A DNA stretch of 64,000 nt from Granulicella mallensis (lineage in GTDB: Bacteria > Acidobacteriota > Terriglobia > Terriglobales > Acidobacteriaceae): NCBI RefSeq assembly GCF_014203225.1, contig NZ_JACHIO010000025.1, positions 29,754 through 93,753 of the forward strand. Reading direction: 5' to 3'. A program made the translations under genes and the position numbers. The notes beneath the pieces were generated by a model. It had not been told where the DNA came from. It did no database searches and saw nothing but the letters and a program-made list of their open reading frames with translations. Positions 49,094-57,851 of this stretch are shown piece after piece; position 1 is the first letter of the stretch; each line of letters starts with the position of its first letter.

Positions 49094-49963
49094 TCACAAA
49101 CGAGACGCAGATGGCTCTGGTTGTGCAAGCCGTCGAAAACGGCAGCGGAAAGGACAAGGACTATGAAGGTCGTGATAGATCTTGGCGCAGAGGACGGCCT
49201 GTGATCCGGAGAAGAGGACATAAAGCGAGGCCGCGAGAAGCATGCCCAACAGCGGAGCCGTAAGGTAAAGCCACATCGCGGTCCACACGCCGGCGAAGAG
49301 CGCCGAAGATATTGTGCGAGCGGGATTGAGACTAAAACCGGAAACCGGGGAGAACGCAATCACATAAGTCGCTACCAAAAGTCCAACCAGCAACCAGGTG
49401 ATGCGTGAAAGACGCGGACGATTGGAACTCTGAAGCACCACCGTCATCGTAAGCAGCCCCATAAAGAACTCCGCCAGAAAGGCGAGAGGAACGCCGTACT
49501 GTCCCGGGACTGTGACCACATAGCGTACTGACGGGGAGGCAAGCTTGGGGCCGATGAGAATCCTCGCAACAACTACCCCAAATGCCCCTCCTAAAAACTG
49601 AGAGGTTATATACAGAAGCGCGTCCAATCGGTGCATCTTCCCTAGGCAGAAGAATGTCAAGGACACCACGGGATTGAAATGCGCTCCGGATCGACGCCCC
49701 ATCGGAGAGAGAATGATCGCGATCGCAGTACCGCCCATCGCGATGCCCATGAGAACGAGACGAAGCACAGCGGATGGCGCCCACACAACGACTGGGGATT
49801 CGGAATAGAACAGCAGAGTACCGAAAGCGCAAGCCGAAAGCATAAAAGCCGCCAGTTCCAAGCCTTCAAATAAATACTCGGGCCAATGCAACGCGATGGC
49901 GTCTGCCAGAGTGGCCGACGGGGAAAGTGCTCGCACGGGATATGTTGCCGGTTGGTTCTCCAC
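49094..49963 (-). CDS. Aquaporin/glycerol-facilitator (MIP) channel 2, NPV variant
   Basis: About 289 residues. The start is taken as GTG 49963 because the protein then begins ...ALSPSATLADAIALHW, aligned with the first channel's ALSPSASFGEAVRTHW; a TTG at 50056 overlaps the SDR gene. The first pore motif is NPV (97-99) instead of NPA, the second is NPA (213-215). The tail keeps C259-x4-H264-x2-H267-x2-C270-x3-C274, as in channel 1, but is otherwise shorter. It lies between SDR and GMC genes in one operon, suggesting passage of a sugar-alcohol or similar substrate. Substrate is inference. Confidence 0.85.
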   Translation of the reverse strand: MENQPATYPVRALSPSATLADAIALHWPEYLFEGLELAAFMLSACAFGTLLFYSESPVVVWAPSAVLRLVLMGIAMGGTAIAIILSPMGRRSGAHFNPVVSLTFFCLGKMHRLDALLYITSQFLGGAFGVVVARILIGPKLASPSVRYVVTVPGQYGVPLAFLAEFFMGLLTMTVVLQSSNRPRLSRITWLLVGLLVATYVIAFSPVSGFSLNPARTISSALFAGVWTAMWLYLTAPLLGMLLAASLYVLFSGSQAVLCAKIYHDLHSPCPFRCRFRRLAQPEPSASRL

Positions 49964-50039
49964 GATGGCCCTACCCTCTTCTTTAGAAGGAACTGGGGTC
50001 CATGCCTGCTGAACCCCAAAAAGCAAATACTGCCTTGGG

Positions 50040-50843
50040 CTATCCGCCTGTCGCAAACCCCGGATACAACGTCATGCCGCCGTCGACGAAGAGCGTGGTC
50101 CCGGTCACATAGTCCGACTCATCGGAGGCCAGCCATACGGCTGCCTTTGCAATATCCTCTGGAACTCCGACTCGGTCGTAGGGAATCAGAGTGCGTAATG
50201 CCGCTTCGGCAGCCGGCGTCTCCCAGGCCACTCGGTTGATGGGTGTCTTGATTGCTCCTGGTCCGATCGCGTTGACCCGAATCTTGTGCGGGGCCAACTC
50301 TTGGGCAATGCTCTCCATGAAGAGCTTGATACCACCCTTCGATGTGGCATAGTTGCAGTGCCCAGCCCAGGGAATCACCTGATGTACGGAGCTCATGCAA
50401 ATGATCTTCCCCGTCGCAACAGATCGCGAAGGGTCAGGACCACGTCTCAGAAACTCACGCGTCGCCTCTCTCGCACAAAGGAATTGCCCAGTAAGGTTGA
50501 CGTTCAATACGAACTGCCAATCTGCGAGACTCATTTTGGTGAAAGGTGAATCGCGTTGCAAACCGGCATTGGCAACCAAAATGTCGACGGTTCCGAATTG
50601 CGCGACGATATCGCGGAACATCGCGACTACCTCGTCCTCTTTGCTGACGTCTGCGCCAAGAGCAATCGCGGCGCCACCGTTGCTCTTGATTTTGCCGACT
50701 ATCTCTTCCGCTGGCGCGGGGACATTCGGATGATTGACAACGACAGTCGCACCTGCATCTGCGAGTGCAACGGCAACGGCTGCGCCGATACCAGAACCCG
50801 CCCCGGTTACGACCGCGACCTGTCCTTTTAGCAATGTATTCAT
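50040..50843 (-). CDS. SDR-family dehydrogenase (glucose 1-dehydrogenase-like)
   Basis: A 267-residue NAD(P)-dependent enzyme of the classical SDR family: TGAGSGIG (14-20), NAGLQ, catalytic serine in MSSVHQ, YATSKGG (Tyr and Lys), and the C-terminal VDGGMTLYPGF that is typical of the glucose 1-dehydrogenase group. No signal peptide. ATG with AGGGG upstream. It is the first gene of the five-gene minus-strand operon leading to channel 2, GMC, VOC and the GH63-like enzyme. Exact sugar substrate uncertain. Confidence 0.86.
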   Translation of the reverse strand: MNTLLKGQVAVVTGAGSGIGAAVAVALADAGATVVVNHPNVPAPAEEIVGKIKSNGGAAIALGADVSKEDEVVAMFRDIVAQFGTVDILVANAGLQRDSPFTKMSLADWQFVLNVNLTGQFLCAREATREFLRRGPDPSRSVATGKIICMSSVHQVIPWAGHCNYATSKGGIKLFMESIAQELAPHKIRVNAIGPGAIKTPINRVAWETPAAEAALRTLIPYDRVGVPEDIAKAAVWLASDESDYVTGTTLFVDGGMTLYPGFATGG

Positions 50844-51477
50844 TTCGACCCCTTAGGCATTCGCCAAGTTCAATCTGTGAACAGCAACCTGCGTCGTGCT
50901 GTCACGATTGTTATTGGTGGGGGCTTCGATCACACCCTGTCTTCCTCCTGCTCAACGGCTGGAGTTTTCTACAGGGCGGTACAGGATGTGCCGCATTCGT
51001 ATACATTACCTGCGCACGAATAAACCGTACGAAAGCGTAAGGCCAGCCTCAACACTTCCAGTGTTCTGAAGAGTTTCGGCCATTTTTCGGTGGAAATGAA
51101 GCCTAGGACGGGGAGGGCTGAAGGTCAGTCGGTTTCTTGAAAATATCCATGTGGAACAGGAATGGGTAAAAGAGAACTATCGTTCCTCGGACCGGTTGAC
51201 TACGTCTGTCACTCTAGTAACCGAGCGTCTCCATTAATCTCGAAGCGCATCTGTCTCCTACTGCCGCACCGATTGGCTCGCCCGGCTGAGACCGGAGTTG
51301 TCTGGGGCTACCTCCGTTTGGTGCTGTATGACGGCGGCACGGCGTATCCGGCTCCGCCAGTCAATCAAACGCCAGACGATCCATCTTTCTCATAAATTAG
51401 GGCCCTTGCTGTTGCAAGCGCCCTCTCGCCTCATTAGCGAATGGATGCAATATTGCTACTGCCGAACTTCCACCTAG
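50844..51477. other. Intergenic region upstream of the SDR operon
   Basis: This 634 bp region between the SDR start and the end of the GH35-like gene has no supported frame; a 77-codon plus-strand frame at 51162 shows no family features. The operon promoter should lie near 50850-50960, where TTTTCTACAGG occurs at about 50955. Confidence 0.5.
51400..51423 (-). terminator. Stem-loop after the GH35-like gene, possible terminator
   Basis: GGGC, one mismatch, CTTGC, loop TGTT, GCAAG, one mismatch, GCCC form a stable hairpin 55 bp past the GH35-like stop. On the minus strand it is followed by TAATTT rather than a clean T-run, so termination is only possible. Confidence 0.4.
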
Positions 51478-53208
51478 TCATTTGTACCGGTAGAGTTTCA
51501 CGCTCTGTATGGTCGGCCCATCCGCTGCAAATCTTAGACCGCTTCCGGATTGGTTCGTTGCCGCGGCTTGAGCGAGCTTGTAGTTCAGAAGCACATCATC
51601 CCCGTTCAACCATCGGCCTGGCACCCATACTCCCTCCGCAAAGTGGCCAGCCTGCACCTGTGCCAATCCCGCCACGGGTGGGCCTGGCGTGTTCGGCGAG
51701 AAGGTGATCTCTGTATTGCTGGCAGCGATCACGTATTCGTCTGGTCCGGTCGCGATCATCATCGCGTAAGCCGGCGCCGCTTCCGCGGTAGTGGAGGCGA
51801 CTGCCGTGGACCGTCGAGTTTGGACGGTGCTTACCGTGATGGTGTAATTGCCCACGGCGATGGACTGGCTCAGTTGTCCTACGTTGAGTACCACCGCACC
51901 GATCGATCCGGTTCCCTGATGCTTGAGAATCAGCGGCGCGAGCTGCCCCAGCACATCGTAGCCTTTGGTCAGCGGTAGATTCTGCACGTCGACCAAAGAA
52001 GTCGGCATCTGGTTACTCGCTGCCGGGCTGGGGGAAGGCGCCAGCAAACGCGCCACGTTATCAATCCCAAAGGGCGAATATCCGATGGCGTCATGCTGTC
52101 CGATGGCATAAAACGCATTCGCTACTCCGGCGGCGTCGCCGCGCGACTCGGGCACAAACAATGGGTTGCCATTCTGATGAAAGCGAGCGACCCACTCCGC
52201 GAAGTTGGGAAGGTAGATGTCCGGGGCGTTGATGTCGATGTCAGGTCCTCCGGCGCGCCAGACGTCGAGCACATGCGGCTCCGGGCATCCACTGGGATAG
52301 TCGCCCGGCCCGCGGTCTTCGGGCTGCACGATCCATGTATTCGTAAACACCGGCACCGGATACTCGGTCTTTCCTACCTTCGTCACCTGATTCATGTAAT
52401 GCGCATAGTTCCACGCCATGAATACCTCATCTGACATTTCACTTCCGAAGACCTCTGTCCAGGTTCCTCCGGTCTTTTCGCCGTTTGCGTCCCAGACCTT
52501 CTTCAACTCCGGCCGAAGAGATGACTTATGGCTCTGCAGATAGTCTGTCAGTTGCTTCGGCACCGGCCCGGCGAACGCTTCATTTGCAGCAGTGCTGCGG
52601 TCACGCGAATCTCCCAGGACTCCCACCTCATTTTCGATCTGGATCATGATGACGGTGTGCTTGTCCGAATCGACCTCTCGCAGGTGGTGCATGAAGGCTT
52701 TGTACGCGGTGGAATCGGCCTTCACATTCTCCGGGCTCAAGGTGGACAGGACTTCGATCGACCTGCCGGAGCCCAGTTGCGCCCGCGGAAACCGGTCCTG
52801 GTCCGCTTTCACCCACGCCGGGGCGAAGCTTGATATACCGTTCTTCCAACTGCCGAACCAGACGAAGATAATCTTCAGATTCTGCTGCCGCGCCCCCGTC
52901 AGCAGACCGTCGATCAGAGCGTAGTCGAACTTTCCCTCTTCGGGCTCGAACTGAGCCCAGGACATGCCCGTCAGCACTGTGTTCAGATGCATCTGCGCCA
53001 GCCGCGGCCAAACCGGCTTCATATATTCCTGGCTCGAAGACGCTGTATTCGCCAGCTCGCCTCCCAGTACCAGAAAAGGCTGTCCGTCGACGATCAGTTG
53101 GGCAGCGGTGCCATGCTTCTCCAGATGAGCGGTCGATTGCGCCCCGGACATTGCCGTCGCGAAAAGACACATCAGAAACAACACAGTGTTGCGATTCAGG
53201 TTCATCAT
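51478..53208 (-). CDS. Secreted GH35-like beta-galactosidase (DUF5597-type tail)
   Basis: A 576-residue exported enzyme with signal peptide (TVLFLMCLFATAMSGAQ). The TIM-barrel start FLVLGGELANTASSS and HLNTVLTGMSWAQFEPEEGKFDY fits the GH42/GH35 clan. The acid/base glutamate lies in MIQIENEVG (about 195) and the nucleophile in PLFVPESRGD (about 350). The C-terminal beta-rich part (GHFAEGVWVPGRWLNGDD) matches the domain often named DUF5597 in this group. It should release terminal beta-galactose from plant polysaccharides. It is divergent from the CBM9-like/esterase genes, which act on similar polymers. Confidence 0.83.
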   Translation of the reverse strand: MMNLNRNTVLFLMCLFATAMSGAQSTAHLEKHGTAAQLIVDGQPFLVLGGELANTASSSQEYMKPVWPRLAQMHLNTVLTGMSWAQFEPEEGKFDYALIDGLLTGARQQNLKIIFVWFGSWKNGISSFAPAWVKADQDRFPRAQLGSGRSIEVLSTLSPENVKADSTAYKAFMHHLREVDSDKHTVIMIQIENEVGVLGDSRDRSTAANEAFAGPVPKQLTDYLQSHKSSLRPELKKVWDANGEKTGGTWTEVFGSEMSDEVFMAWNYAHYMNQVTKVGKTEYPVPVFTNTWIVQPEDRGPGDYPSGCPEPHVLDVWRAGGPDIDINAPDIYLPNFAEWVARFHQNGNPLFVPESRGDAAGVANAFYAIGQHDAIGYSPFGIDNVARLLAPSPSPAASNQMPTSLVDVQNLPLTKGYDVLGQLAPLILKHQGTGSIGAVVLNVGQLSQSIAVGNYTITVSTVQTRRSTAVASTTAEAAPAYAMMIATGPDEYVIAASNTEITFSPNTPGPPVAGLAQVQAGHFAEGVWVPGRWLNGDDVLLNYKLAQAAATNQSGSGLRFAADGPTIQSVKLYRYK

Positions 53209-53320
53209 GCTTACCCTTGTCCGCTAAGATGCACGCAGCCCGCAGAAGAAGTGCGGCGTCTGTGTGCTAAAGTGATCAGCGGTAATTCTATAGCGAATAT
53301 ATTTCCTATGAGGACACGGC

Positions 53321-54529
53321 ATGAATCATCGCATGACCGGCCGCCACAGACAAGAGGCCTTGCCGGTTGGCCGGGCGTGCACGCCCGGCTTCATCTCCGT
53401 TCTCATCTGCGCGGCGAGCGCCGCAGCGCATCTGATGACGTTCGCTCAGCCCACTTTCGCGCAAGCACCTCTCGCGCAGGAACCTCCCGCGCGGCGGACG
53501 GAGTTAGTCGGGACAGCGCCTCCTCCGGCACAGATATTCAAGATTTTCCAGTTCCCTGCGGACAAGATTCCACGCATCGACGGTGATCCGGGCGATTGGG
53601 CGATAGTTCCGGAGAGTTACTCCATCGGGCTCGACCAGATGCACGACGACGAGCACAAGCACGCGAAGCCCGACCCAAAAGATCTGGATGTTCATGTCAA
53701 GGTGGGCTGGGTGAAGGGTCTCAACCGCCTCTACTTCCTCTATGAGGCATATGACAACTACTGGGATTTCAGCGATCCCGGCCTGCACAACGATACGTTC
53801 GAGATTGTCGTCGACGGGGATCGCTCCGGCGGCCCACTGATCCCACAGTTCCGAAATAACGCCGACCAGGACACCTGGGACGCGCATTTCTCTATGCACG
53901 GCGTTCAAGCCCAGAATTACCACATCATGACTCCGGCCGAGGGTAAGGATTGGGCGCTGGCATGGGGATGCCAGCCTTGGGATAAGGAGCTGCCTTACGC
54001 GAATCACGCACAGAGTTACAGCTTTCGCCCCGGCCAGGCGGGAAAGTATGTTCTTGAGTTTTACATCACACCATTCGACTATGCCGGTTGCGAAGGCCCG
54101 CAGCGCGCGGTGGAGTCCCAGCTTCTTGAGAACAAGATCATCGGTCTGTCCTGGGCTGTGATCGACTACGACGGCAATCAGAAAAATAACGGCTTCTGGA
54201 ACCTCTCTCCCGAGCACACGATGTATGGAAATGCCTCGTTCCTGAACGAGTTTAGGCTGATGCCACTTGAGCCGCAGTTTCAGAAGTCCATTGATGCGCG
54301 TTGGAGCTTTAAAATTCTCGACATGGATCGCCGTCTCGTTGCCTTTCAGGACGAGTCCATTGGCAAGATCACTAGTTGGAAATGGGAGTTTGGTGATGGC
54401 AGTAGTTCCTCCGATCAGCATCCGCTTCACAGCTACGCGAAGGCTGGTCAGTATGTCGTTGTGCTCTCGGTAGAAGGGCACGCGGGCAGGTCGCGTATGT
54501 CGAAGATCTGGGATGTGACGCTGCGCTAA
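53321..54529 (+). CDS. Secreted CBM9-like / PKD domain protein
   Basis: A 402-residue exported protein without a recognised catalytic site. After the signal region (ISVLICAASAAAHLMTFAQ) comes a CBM9-like sugar-binding domain (IPRIDGDPGDWAIVPES, LYFLYEAYDNYWDF, DTFEIVVDGDRSGG), about residues 80-310. The C-terminus is a PKD domain (SWKWEFGDGSSSS, HSYAKAGQYVVVLSVEG). GAGGA precedes the ATG. It is the first gene of a plus-strand series with the CE12 esterase, the sialate-type acetylesterase and two GH43 genes, and probably holds or presents polysaccharide to them. Confidence 0.75.
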   Translation: MNHRMTGRHRQEALPVGRACTPGFISVLICAASAAAHLMTFAQPTFAQAPLAQEPPARRTELVGTAPPPAQIFKIFQFPADKIPRIDGDPGDWAIVPESYSIGLDQMHDDEHKHAKPDPKDLDVHVKVGWVKGLNRLYFLYEAYDNYWDFSDPGLHNDTFEIVVDGDRSGGPLIPQFRNNADQDTWDAHFSMHGVQAQNYHIMTPAEGKDWALAWGCQPWDKELPYANHAQSYSFRPGQAGKYVLEFYITPFDYAGCEGPQRAVESQLLENKIIGLSWAVIDYDGNQKNNGFWNLSPEHTMYGNASFLNEFRLMPLEPQFQKSIDARWSFKILDMDRRLVAFQDESIGKITSWKWEFGDGSSSSDQHPLHSYAKAGQYVVVLSVEGHAGRSRMSKIWDVTLR

Positions 54530-54567
54530 TCGAATGCAACATCGCATGTAGAAAGGCTGACGATACT

Positions 54568-55947
54568 ATGATGATTTTGCGGGTGACAATCCTTCCTAAA
54601 TACCCGGCTCTCCCTAAATACCTGGCACTGCTCTGTCCTTTGCTGGCTGGAACGTGCCTGTCTCAATCGGCCACCGCGACGTTGAAGTTCGATTTTAGCG
54701 GCGGCCCCGGCAAGCCGGGTTACATCCAAGTCAGTCCCGCGTCGGTCTACAAGGATGAGGTCGGATACGGCTATGAGCCCGGTGCCCAGGTTGCCTCAGG
54801 AGATAACGGCAAGACCACGACCAGCGAACGGCCGTTCACGTTCTCGGCCAAGGTGCCTGAGGGCGACTATAGCGTGACGGTTACGTTTGGAGACTCCTCC
54901 GCGACGACGACCACGACCGTCAAAGCGGAGTCCGGCCGGCTGATGCTGGAACGCGTGAAAGTGGGAGCCGGTGAGATCGTCGAGCGCAGCTTCACCACGA
55001 ATGTTCGCACGCCGAAGCTGGCTAAGCTGCCCACCAACGCGACGGGACGCGAGGAGGTAACCCTGGACCAGTTCGATCGCGGCAATACCCGCGACTGGGA
55101 CGATAAACTGAACATCGAGATTGTGAGCCCGCACGCTGCGCTGCGCACCATCGAGATAACCACGACGCAGTCGGCTCCGACCGTCTTCCTCGCGGGCGAC
55201 TCTACCGTGACGGACAGGGATGGTGGGGGCGACGTCAGTTGGGGACAGCTGCTTCCGCGCTTTCTCAAGCCCGGCGTGGCCGTGTCGAATCAGGCTCAAT
55301 CCGGCGAGACCTTGAAGTCTTTTGCCAATGCGCTGCGCCTGGACAAGATTCTGAGCCAGATGAAAAAGGGCGACTATCTGTTCCTTCAATTCGGGCACAA
55401 CGATTCGAAAGAGACGTGGCCTCAGACCTATGTGGAAGCGGAGACAACCTACAAGGCTTACCTGAAGACTTACATCGCGGAGGCGAAGCTTCGCGGCGCA
55501 ATCCCAGTGCTGGTAACTCCCATGGATCGCGCGAATCGAACCACCGGTGCGCCTTCGCACGGCCATGGCGGATATCCGGAGGCGATGCGAGAGGTCGCAA
55601 GGGAGGAGCAGGTTCCGCTGATTGATCTCTATAAGATGAGCATCCTTCTCTATGACTCTGCCGGCAGCGATGCGCCGAAGGTTCTGGCTGACGGTACGCA
55701 CTCAACCGCATACGGCGGTTATGAGTTCGCAAAATGTATCGTCATGGGAATCAGGCAAAACAAGCTGGAGTTGGCCAACTATGTAGTCGCAGATTTCAAG
55801 GACTTCGACCCTGCCCACCCTGACAAGGCGGAAGAGCTTGCTTTGCAGCAGCTCTTCGATGCCAATGAGAGAAGAAACACCGGTGGCGGAAGGGACGGAA
55901 CCGACCCGGGTAAGGGTGGCTCAGGGTCGCCCGCCGAGGCCAGCTGA
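54568..55947 (+). CDS. Secreted rhamnogalacturonan acetylesterase (CE12, SGNH hydrolase)
   Basis: A 459-residue exported enzyme. An N-terminal beta domain (about 30-195, LKFDFSGGPGKPGYIQVSP) precedes the SGNH domain: block I FLAGDSTVTD (about 208-217), block III FLQFGHND (about 272-279) and block V DGTHSTAYGG (about 374). The combination is that of CE12 rhamnogalacturonan acetylesterases, which remove acetyl groups from pectin backbone galacturonate. The C-terminal tail after about 430 is glycine-rich and low complexity. The gene starts 38 bp after the CBM9-like/PKD gene. Confidence 0.86.
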   Translation: MMILRVTILPKYPALPKYLALLCPLLAGTCLSQSATATLKFDFSGGPGKPGYIQVSPASVYKDEVGYGYEPGAQVASGDNGKTTTSERPFTFSAKVPEGDYSVTVTFGDSSATTTTTVKAESGRLMLERVKVGAGEIVERSFTTNVRTPKLAKLPTNATGREEVTLDQFDRGNTRDWDDKLNIEIVSPHAALRTIEITTTQSAPTVFLAGDSTVTDRDGGGDVSWGQLLPRFLKPGVAVSNQAQSGETLKSFANALRLDKILSQMKKGDYLFLQFGHNDSKETWPQTYVEAETTYKAYLKTYIAEAKLRGAIPVLVTPMDRANRTTGAPSHGHGGYPEAMREVAREEQVPLIDLYKMSILLYDSAGSDAPKVLADGTHSTAYGGYEFAKCIVMGIRQNKLELANYVVADFKDFDPAHPDKAEELALQQLFDANERRNTGGGRDGTDPGKGGSGSPAEAS

Positions 55948-56140
55948 TTATGCCAAAGATTTCTGTGTTTGCAGTAGCAGCAAAGAGCCCACACCATTTG
56001 GTTGAGCTGTAAAGACAAGGCAAGCGAATGATGCTTCGATGGGAGTTCCTTTTGAACAACAATGCTAAGAGATTCAGGTATTCAATGCAGCCACTCCCCT
56101 AGTGGATAGGCGCGTGGCTTCAATCCGGATGAGGTGTCGA

Positions 56141-57685
56141 ATGAGAATTGCCCAAGTATGTGCCGTCGTGTCTACTCTTTTGTTTACTGTTGTCGCATTC
56201 GCCGATGTGAAACCCAATCAGCTGTTCAGCGATCATGCCGTGTTGCAGGGCGGCATGTCCGTACCGGTGTGGGGCACAGCCGATCCGGGCGAAAAGGTTG
56301 TCGTGTCGTTTGCCAAGCAAAGAAAAGTCACGACTGCGGATGCCGATGGAAAGTGGAGGGTAAAGCTTGGCAAATTGACGGTGGGTGGTCCTTTCGTCAT
56401 GACCATTACCGGAAAGAATACCGTCACCATCAACGATGTGCTCGTGGGCGAAGACTGGATCGGTTCAGGCCAATCGAATATGGCCTTTACAGTCTCGGCG
56501 AAGGTCGCCGCGTTCGCAGGAATGCAGGATGAAGATAAGGAGATAGCCGCGGCAAACTATCCGCAGCTACGCATCTTTATGGCAACGACGAAGAAGACCT
56601 ACGAGCCGCAGTCAGAGATCAGTGGGGAATGGAAAATAGCCACACCAGAAAATGCTCCCGCATTTTCGGCCGTGGCATACCTCTTCGGCCGCGATCTGAA
56701 TCAGGCTCTTAGAGAACCGGTCGGCATGGTAGTTGTAGCGTTTGGCGCAAGCACGGCGGAGTCTTGGGTTTCACGGCCGGTCGCAGCGGGTGATCCGCAA
56801 ATAAAAACCATGCTCGACCACTTCGATGACCTCTACAGCTTTTACAAGACCCATCCCAATGCCACCACAGATCAAGCTCCATCTGCACCGCAGACGATCA
56901 ACGCGCGTCCGGGTAAACCGGGTCCATTGCGTGACCCTGTGCAGGATCAGCACCAGCCTACGGTGCTCTATAACGGCATGGTGCATCCGATCATTCCTTT
57001 CGCGATGCGCGGCGTGATCTGGTACCAGGGTGAGTCGATCGTTGGCGGGAAAGCGGGAGTGGCAATCTATCCGCACGTTATGGAAGCACTGGTAAAGGAT
57101 TGGCGCCAAGAGTGGGGCGAAGGCAACTTCCCTTTCTATTGTGTGCAACTGCCTCCGCTCAAGAACTCGAGCAATAACCCGATGGTTCGCGAGGGGCAGG
57201 CGCACCTGTTGTCATTACCAGATACTGGTATGGCAGTGACACTTGATGTGGGCGACCCGACTAACGTTCATCCCAAGAACAAAGAGCCGGTGGGAGACAG
57301 GCTGAGCCGCATCGCCTTGGCGAATGTCTACGGCAAAAAGATCGAGTTTTCCGGCCCGGTTCTTGCGGGCATGCAGATAGAAGGAGCAAATATCGTCCTG
57401 CACTTCAGCCACGCTGCGGGGCTTATTGGCAAGGGCGGACCGCTGCAATGGTTCCAGGTTGCAGGAGCTGACGGGAGATATGTCAGCGCTATGGCGATCA
57501 TCCGAGGAGAGGCTGTCGTGGTCCACAGCGATGAGGTAGTGTCTCCCGTATCCGTACGTTACGCCTGGGACAACTACCCGGATGGGGCGAATCTTATTAA
57601 CGGTGCGGGATTACCAGCTGCGCCGTTCCGGACGGATTCGCAAGACGCATTATCCGCAATCGCGAAGGACTTCACCGGAAAGTGA
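56141..57685 (+). CDS. Secreted sialate O-acetylesterase-like (SASA) esterase
   Basis: A 514-residue exported enzyme; ATG 56141 (GAGGTG upstream) gives the signal peptide VCAVVSTLLFTVVAFA, while the upstream GTG 56102 does not. Blocks LFSDHAVLQGGMSVPVWGTA, VGEDWIGSGQSNMAF (nucleophile Ser in GQSNM, about 109) and VIWYQGESIVGG define the SASA family. In polysaccharide clusters such proteins deacetylate plant glycans rather than sialic acid. It lies between CE12 and GH43 genes, fitting removal of acetyl groups before hydrolysis. Confidence 0.86.
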   Translation: MRIAQVCAVVSTLLFTVVAFADVKPNQLFSDHAVLQGGMSVPVWGTADPGEKVVVSFAKQRKVTTADADGKWRVKLGKLTVGGPFVMTITGKNTVTINDVLVGEDWIGSGQSNMAFTVSAKVAAFAGMQDEDKEIAAANYPQLRIFMATTKKTYEPQSEISGEWKIATPENAPAFSAVAYLFGRDLNQALREPVGMVVVAFGASTAESWVSRPVAAGDPQIKTMLDHFDDLYSFYKTHPNATTDQAPSAPQTINARPGKPGPLRDPVQDQHQPTVLYNGMVHPIIPFAMRGVIWYQGESIVGGKAGVAIYPHVMEALVKDWRQEWGEGNFPFYCVQLPPLKNSSNNPMVREGQAHLLSLPDTGMAVTLDVGDPTNVHPKNKEPVGDRLSRIALANVYGKKIEFSGPVLAGMQIEGANIVLHFSHAAGLIGKGGPLQWFQVAGADGRYVSAMAIIRGEAVVVHSDEVVSPVSVRYAWDNYPDGANLINGAGLPAAPFRTDSQDALSAIAKDFTGK

Positions 57686-57851
57686 CGGATAGGCGCGAAA
57701 GCCGAAAGACCGGCGAGTTACAAAACCAATTACATTCGGCACCCTCACTTGCATTGGAAAGTCGTCCACCAGCAGGACTACCGCTGGAAAGCAACTGACA
57801 TTGATCGCAAGCACGAGCAAGACGAAGTTACAGAGAGAGAAGGGAGACGCA

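Noticed and set aside
51162..51395. 77-codon plus-strand frame between SDR and GH35-like genes
   Set aside because: No family features, weak start, composition not gene-like.
53504..54547. Long minus-strand open frame opposite the CBM9-like/PKD gene
   Set aside because: No family motifs and no signal; the plus-strand frame has a clear signal peptide, CBM9-like and PKD motifs. It is an antisense shadow.
54796..55701. 301-codon minus-strand frame opposite the CE12 gene
   Set aside because: Arg/His-rich shadow translation without domains; the plus strand carries all SGNH blocks.
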